Assembly: GCA_963663315.1 (NCBI GenBank)
Contig: OY760176.1
Coordinates: 1,922,001-1,986,000, forward strand
Length of the DNA: 64,000 nucleotides
Source: G963663315 sp963663315
Lineage (GTDB): Bacteria > Pseudomonadota > Gammaproteobacteria > Arenicellales > Poriferihabitantaceae
Direction of reading: 5' to 3'
Shown here: in pieces, positions 60,223-64,000 of the stretch
How positions within the stretch are numbered: the first letter of the stretch is position 1
Layout: each line of letters begins with the position of its first letter
Notes under the pieces: model-generated
The model's database searches: none
What the model was told of the DNA's origin: nothing
The model's input: only the letters and a program-made list of their open reading frames with translations
Translations under genes and position numbers: made by a program

Positions 60223-60864
60223 ATGACTGACACTTCGAACAAACCATTGGTTGATCGGATCGACCAGTGTCTACCGCAGACACAATGCACATTGTGCAGC
60301 TATCCTCGCTGCAAGGAGTACGCCAGGGCCATTGAGCGCAACGAAGCAGAAATCAATCAATGCCCACCCGGAGGGGAAATCACCATCATTGCACTCGCAA
60401 AACTGCTCGATAAACCGGTTGTCGAACTGAACCCCGATTATGGAGAACACGAGCCCAAAGTGATTGCATTGATCAGGGAAGATGAATGTATCGGCTGCAA
60501 ATTATGCATCAGGGCCTGCCCGGTGGATTGCATTGTCGGCGCAGGAAAACTGATGCATACAGTGATTGCCGATGAATGCACCGGGTGTAAATTATGTGTC
60601 CCGGTCTGCCCGACAGACTGCATTGATCTGGTTCGGCCTGATTGTACGGAAAATGACAATGTCAATGACACACCCAGTCCCTGGCCTGGTTTTTCTGCCC
60701 GCCAAATTGATCTGGCAAGAATTCAAACCGGTCAGAAACTGATCAGAATTGAAAAATTCGATAACGCTCGCAGGAAACAGAAACTAACCCTGGCACGCGA
60801 GCAAATGCAGCAGGAAATTCGCGCTGCCGTGAAAAGAAAATCCATGCAAAACCAACCATCATGA
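60223..60864 (+). CDS. rnfB: RnfB-type ferredoxin (electron transport complex subunit B), solitary
   Basis: A 213-residue ferredoxin with an N-terminal 4Fe-4S-binding (Fes) motif (CLPQTQCTLCSYPRCKEYA, including C-x2-C-x4-C) and two C-terminal 4Fe-4S clusters (CIGCKLCIRACPVDC and CTGCKLCVPVCPTDC). It lacks the N-terminal membrane helix of the canonical RnfB, and has a basic C-terminal tail. No other rnf gene is in the window, so it fits the solitary rnfB-nth pair seen in several proteobacteria, rather than a full Rnf complex. The start directly follows the helicase stop, and the end overlaps nth by four bases. Confidence 0.9.
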   Translation: MTDTSNKPLVDRIDQCLPQTQCTLCSYPRCKEYARAIERNEAEINQCPPGGEITIIALAKLLDKPVVELNPDYGEHEPKVIALIREDECIGCKLCIRACPVDCIVGAGKLMHTVIADECTGCKLCVPVCPTDCIDLVRPDCTENDNVNDTPSPWPGFSARQIDLARIQTGQKLIRIEKFDNARRKQKLTLAREQMQQEIRAAVKRKSMQNQPS

Positions 60865-61490
60865 CCCCCGGACAAATAACCACAGCATTTACCCGGCTGC
60901 AAAAACAGAACCCTGCGCCGACGACAGAATTGAACTATCGGAGTGATTTCGAGTTGTTGATCTCGGTGATACTGTCCGCTCAAGCCACCGATACATCGGT
61001 CAATCTGGCCACCGGCAAGCTCTATAAAGTGGCCAATACCCCGGTTGGCATTTATAAACTTGGCGAATCCGGCTTGAAAGGATATATCAAGACTATAGGC
61101 CTGTTTAATGTCAAGGCGCAAAATATCATCAAAACCTGCAAGCAATTGATCGACCGGCATGGTGGTCAGGTTCCCCGGACCCGGGAAGAACTCGAAGCGC
61201 TGCCGGGGGTGGGCAGAAAAACCGCAAATGTAATTCTGAATACGGCTTTTGGTCAGCCTGCCATTGCCGTCGATACCCACATATTCAGGGTATCCAACCG
61301 TACAGGTATTGCATCGGGCAAGGATGCGCTGGCGGTAGAAAAAGCATTGCTGGAAAGAGTACCTGAACGATTCAGACTGAACGCCCATCACTGGTTGATT
61401 CTGCATGGCCGATATACCTGTATTGCACGAAAGCCGAAATGTAACGAATGTCCGCTCAATGATTTATGTGATTCCGCTTTTGAATTTTAG
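60861..61490 (+). CDS. nth: Endonuclease III
   Basis: Nth removes oxidised pyrimidines and cuts at AP sites. The 209-residue enzyme has LISVILSAQATDTSVN, the helix-hairpin-helix with LPGVGRKTANVIL (catalytic Lys), the catalytic Asp in VDTHIFRVSNR, and the 4Fe-4S cluster CIARKPKCNECPLNDLC (C-x6-C-x2-C-x5-C). Overlaps rnfB by ATGA, the usual gammaproteobacterial order. Confidence 0.96.
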   Translation: MTPGQITTAFTRLQKQNPAPTTELNYRSDFELLISVILSAQATDTSVNLATGKLYKVANTPVGIYKLGESGLKGYIKTIGLFNVKAQNIIKTCKQLIDRHGGQVPRTREELEALPGVGRKTANVILNTAFGQPAIAVDTHIFRVSNRTGIASGKDALAVEKALLERVPERFRLNAHHWLILHGRYTCIARKPKCNECPLNDLCDSAFEF

Positions 61491-61587
61491 GGAACTTAAA
61501 GGCGACACAAACACCTAATATCGGGTAAACTGCGAGCATAAAACCAATCAGAACTCCCGATGGCGACACCTGGTCCGGAAAATTCAC

Positions 61588-62556
61588 ATGGATATGGCAG
61601 TACAACACAATTTCAATGACACCCTGAAAGCGAATGGCTGCTTTCCTTTGAGGCGTGCGGCCCTATCCGAATTACAATTGAATATCGGTTACCTGTGCAA
61701 TCAGGCGTGTGAGCATTGCCATGTCCAGGCGGGTCCCAAACGTACCGAAATGATGACCCGGGAAACCATGGAAAAGGTGCTCGACTGGGTAAAACGCAAT
61801 CCCGTTCGTTCCGCCGATATTACCGGCGGGGCGCCGGAAATGATTCCCGGCTTCAGGACACTGTGTGATGGATTAATCGAAAACGGTATCCGGATCACGT
61901 CGCGTTGCAATATCACTGTGCAGTTTGAAGTCGGTCAGGAAGACCTGGCGGCATGGTACGCTGAACGCAAAATTCGGCTGGTCTGCTCCCTTCCCTGCTA
62001 TACCCCGGAAAATGTTGACCAACAAAGAGGCAAAGGGGTTTTTGGTAAAAGCATTGCCGGATTACAGGTTTTTAACCAGCTCGGTTATGGTCGGGACAAG
62101 GATCTTGTAATAGATCTGGCCTACAACCCGATTGGACCGAATCTGCCGCCGGATCAAGTCGGATTGCAATCGGATTATAAAACCCGGCTGAAAGAGGACT
62201 TCGGTATTGATTTCAATAATCTGCTGACGATGACCAATCTGCCGATCAACCGGTTCAGGCATTTTTTGAAAAGAACCGGGCAACTCGAAAGCTACGAACA
62301 ACTTCTGGTGAACAATTTCAACCCTTCCACAGTGTCATCGCTGATGTGTCGCTATCTGATCAGTGTTGACTGGCAGGGCTATGTATATGATTGTGATTTT
62401 AATCAAATGCTCAAACTGCCGTTGGCAGCAACGGGTAGAAAGTTGCTATGGGACATCGATATGCAGCAATTAGGCAACGAACCAATTACTGTTGGCAGCC
62501 ATTGTTATGGCTGTACTGCCGGAGCCGGAAGCAGTTGTGGAGGCGCACTCGACTGA
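61588..62556 (+). CDS. arsS: Arsenosugar biosynthesis radical SAM protein (ArsS-like)
   Basis: A 322-residue radical SAM enzyme with the cluster motif CNQACEHC (C-x3-C-x2-C), ITGGAPEMIPGFR, and a C-terminal CxxC-rich tail (SHCYGCTAGAGSSCGGAL). This family includes ArsS, involved in arsenosugar formation with ArsM. ArsM is not in the window, so an arsenic role is not proven. Alternative N-termini exist; the start at 61588 gives MDMAVQHNFNDTLK. A radical SAM enzyme of the DUF3641-containing group is certain. Confidence 0.85.
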   Translation: MDMAVQHNFNDTLKANGCFPLRRAALSELQLNIGYLCNQACEHCHVQAGPKRTEMMTRETMEKVLDWVKRNPVRSADITGGAPEMIPGFRTLCDGLIENGIRITSRCNITVQFEVGQEDLAAWYAERKIRLVCSLPCYTPENVDQQRGKGVFGKSIAGLQVFNQLGYGRDKDLVIDLAYNPIGPNLPPDQVGLQSDYKTRLKEDFGIDFNNLLTMTNLPINRFRHFLKRTGQLESYEQLLVNNFNPSTVSSLMCRYLISVDWQGYVYDCDFNQMLKLPLAATGRKLLWDIDMQQLGNEPITVGSHCYGCTAGAGSSCGGALD

Positions 62557-62569
62557 ACAGTCGATGCGC

Positions 62570-63013
62570 TCAGGACTGGGCAAATATCCAGAGCAGCGCC
62601 GCATACCGAGCCAGTTTCCCCAGAAGAATCATGGTTGCGCTGGGCCAGAAGGAAAGCCGTAAATAACCCGCCGCCAGACACAATGGATCTCCGACAATCG
62701 GCATCCAACTGAAAAACAAAACCGGAACCCCCCACTTTTTCACACGCTTCAAGGATTCATCTTTCAGCTTGAAAACTGAACCAATCCTTTCGTGCCAACT
62801 GGTACGCGAAAGTCCGCGATGCAGAAACTCTCCGACCCAGTAGGTAATGATGCCGCCAAGGGTATTGCCAATCGTCGCGATCAGCAGCAGGGACATCACA
62901 TCATGTTGATCTGAATGGTACATGGAATAGAGTAATACCTCTACTCCTCCTGGAACAAGAGTCGATGCCAGTAGTGAACCGAGGAATAAAAAGGCCAACC
63001 CGGTGGACATCAA
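62570..63013 (-). CDS. yqaA: YqaA family (DedA-related) membrane protein
   Basis: A 147-residue SNARE-associated/DedA-type membrane protein with about four hydrophobic segments. Family pieces: LGSLLASTLVPGGVEVLL and TIGNTLGGIITYWVGEFL, plus the loop ERIGSVFKLKDESLKRV. Its ATG overlaps the waaA stop by four bases. Function is not well known; homologues affect membrane lipid handling. Confidence 0.88.
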   Translation of the reverse strand: MMSTGLAFLFLGSLLASTLVPGGVEVLLYSMYHSDQHDVMSLLLIATIGNTLGGIITYWVGEFLHRGLSRTSWHERIGSVFKLKDESLKRVKKWGVPVLFFSWMPIVGDPLCLAAGYLRLSFWPSATMILLGKLARYAALLWIFAQS

Positions 63014-64000
63014 GTCACGGATTTGGCTGTGTTTATCGAGCGATCAACAATTTTCAGAATTCTGGATAATGCACCCTTGTTTTCATCAACAAACTCCTTG
63101 CCATGAGACCCATATTGATCCCTCAGCACAGGATCATTCACAAGCCTGATGATCACTTCGGTCAGTTCCTGTGTATTCATTACCTGAACCCCCGCTCCCT
63201 TCTCAAGTACCATGTCAGAGATTTCCTGGAAGTTGAACATGTGGGGACCAAAAATCACAGCCACACTCGCTGCACATGCTTCCAGCAGGTTATGACCTCC
63301 GGCTGGAACCAGGCTGCCACCGATGTACGCGATGTCACCCGCTGCGATCAGCAGTGATAATTCGCCCATGGTATCTCCAAGATAAATATCGACATCTTTA
63401 TCAATAACCCCGCTTGATTGGGTCCTTAACACGGTTTTGTATTTCGACCGCACACATAATCTGTACACCTTTCGAAAACGTTCCGGGTGTCTTGGAACCA
63501 ACACCAGCAGCAAATCAGGAATAGCGCATTTCGCTTCGAAAAAAGCACTGAGCACCTGCACTTCCTCGCCATCCCGGGTACTCCCTGCGACCAGTACGGG
63601 TCGATCACAGCCCAGGTCGCGACGCACGGATTGAGCGGCTTCCATGATGCTTGCTGGGACATCAAGCTCAAACTTGATGCTCCCGGTTACCTCGACACAA
63701 TTCTGATCCGCGCCCAGACTGACCAGCCTTTCTGAATCTGTACGAGATTGAACCGCGAAATAATCAACCTTCCTCAGTGTCGGGGAAATCAGCCTTTTGA
63801 ACCTCAGATATCCCTGGTAGGATTTCTTCGAGATTCTTACATTGGCATAAACCACCGGAATATTCCTGTATCGACATTCAACGATATAATTTGGCCAGAT
63901 TTCCGTCTCCATGATTATCACCATACTCGGATTCAGTCGATTCAGAAATCGTTTTACTGCGCCAGGGTAATCATAGGGAAGGTAGCAGTGGTCAACCGTA
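63010..64000 (-). CDS. waaA: 3-deoxy-D-manno-octulosonic acid transferase WaaA (5' end outside window)
   Basis: WaaA (KdtA) adds Kdo to lipid IVA. The frame is open past the first in-window ATG (63924) to the window edge, where it reads CYLPYDYPGAVKRFLNRLNP, a family-typical stretch before the METEIWPN motif. Then VYANVRISKKSYQGYLRF, FAVQSRTDSERLVSLGA, VAGSTRDGEE, VLVPRHPERF and YIGGSLVPAGGHNLLEACA complete the picture. About 330 residues are visible, against some 425, so the N-terminal 90 or so lie outside. The product is an inner-membrane-associated glycosyltransferase. Confidence 0.94.
   Translation of the reverse strand, partial: TVDHCYLPYDYPGAVKRFLNRLNPSMVIIMETEIWPNYIVECRYRNIPVVYANVRISKKSYQGYLRFKRLISPTLRKVDYFAVQSRTDSERLVSLGADQNCVEVTGSIKFELDVPASIMEAAQSVRRDLGCDRPVLVAGSTRDGEEVQVLSAFFEAKCAIPDLLLVLVPRHPERFRKVYRLCVRSKYKTVLRTQSSGVIDKDVDIYLGDTMGELSLLIAAGDIAYIGGSLVPAGGHNLLEACAASVAVIFGPHMFNFQEISDMVLEKGAGVQVMNTQELTEVIIRLVNDPVLRDQYGSHGKEFVDENKGALSRILKIVDRSINTAKSVT

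Noticed and set aside
60423..60671. 77-codon minus-strand frame inside rnfB
   Set aside because: Complement of the cysteine-rich ferredoxin repeats; a shadow.
1..64000. CRISPR arrays, tRNA or rRNA genes, insertion sequences
   Set aside because: No regular repeat-spacer pattern, no cloverleaf other than the tmRNA ends, and no transposase frame were seen.

Overview
The window is a stretch of a gammaproteobacterial chromosome of moderate GC content. The evidence is the set and order of housekeeping genes: aceK; ratA-rnfH divergent from smpB with the tmRNA nearby; a rpmF-plsX-fabH-fabG-acpP-fabF-mltG-tmk-holB-tatD run; hemC-hemD-hemX-hemY; clpS-clpA; yggX; maeA; rnfB-nth; and waaA. Two genes are cut by the window edges: aceK loses its 5' end on the left and waaA its 5' end on the right. 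I saw no CRISPR array, no tRNA gene, no rRNA gene and no intact insertion sequence.

Layout. 1-5.5 kb is core: aceK, rraA, dksA, rnfH, ratA, smpB, djlA and ssrA. 5.7-11.3 kb is accessory: a large RecB-like nuclease/helicase placed just after the tmRNA 3' end, a CBS protein, and a Fic protein flanked by imperfect direct repeats. 11.3-24.9 kb is one long minus-strand gene train. It starts with a branched-chain-amino-acid-type ABC importer (livH, livM, binding protein, livG, livF). It continues into an ATPase fused to a Tm-1/UPF0261 domain, a phosphoenolpyruvate-hydrolase-like TIM barrel, a flotillin, two paralogous SRPBCC proteins (one fused to a quinone-oxidoreductase-type dehydrogenase), a shrunken fumarylacetoacetate-hydrolase relic, an alpha/beta hydrolase and an amidohydrolase. 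It reads as an uptake-and-degradation island for an unidentified organic compound. The two ends of this region, 15,013 bp apart, carry 78-bp copies of the 3' end of one gene, probably a Sel1-type repeat protein. A GNAT/DUF1778 toxin-antitoxin pair sits inside the right border.

26.3-51.5 kb is again core: clpA/clpS, erpA, yggX, the fatty-acid and DNA-replication run (fabD is missing from its usual place), mutM, a ferredoxin-type reductase, the heme cluster, a SPOR protein, argS and a Fur-box-preceded ferric-iron ABC importer. 51.7-60.2 kb is mostly accessory: a very GC-rich outer-membrane-protein gene, a RES/Xre toxin-antitoxin pair, a YgjP-type metalloprotease behind a probable hsdR tail, then maeA (core), and a helicase-nuclease fusion. 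60.2-64 kb returns to core-like genes: rnfB, nth, an ArsS-like radical SAM enzyme, yqaA and waaA.

The most unusual features are in the 11-25 kb island. They are the LivF-type ATPase fused to UPF0261 and translationally overlapped with a TIM-barrel gene (the two halves of the plant Tm-1 protein, set beside a transporter), the SRPBCC-dehydrogenase fusion next to its own paralogue, and a flotillin inside a catabolic operon. Other items to check are the helicase-nuclease gene at 57 kb, three copies of a small hairpin repeat, and several gene relics too short to be annotated automatically.
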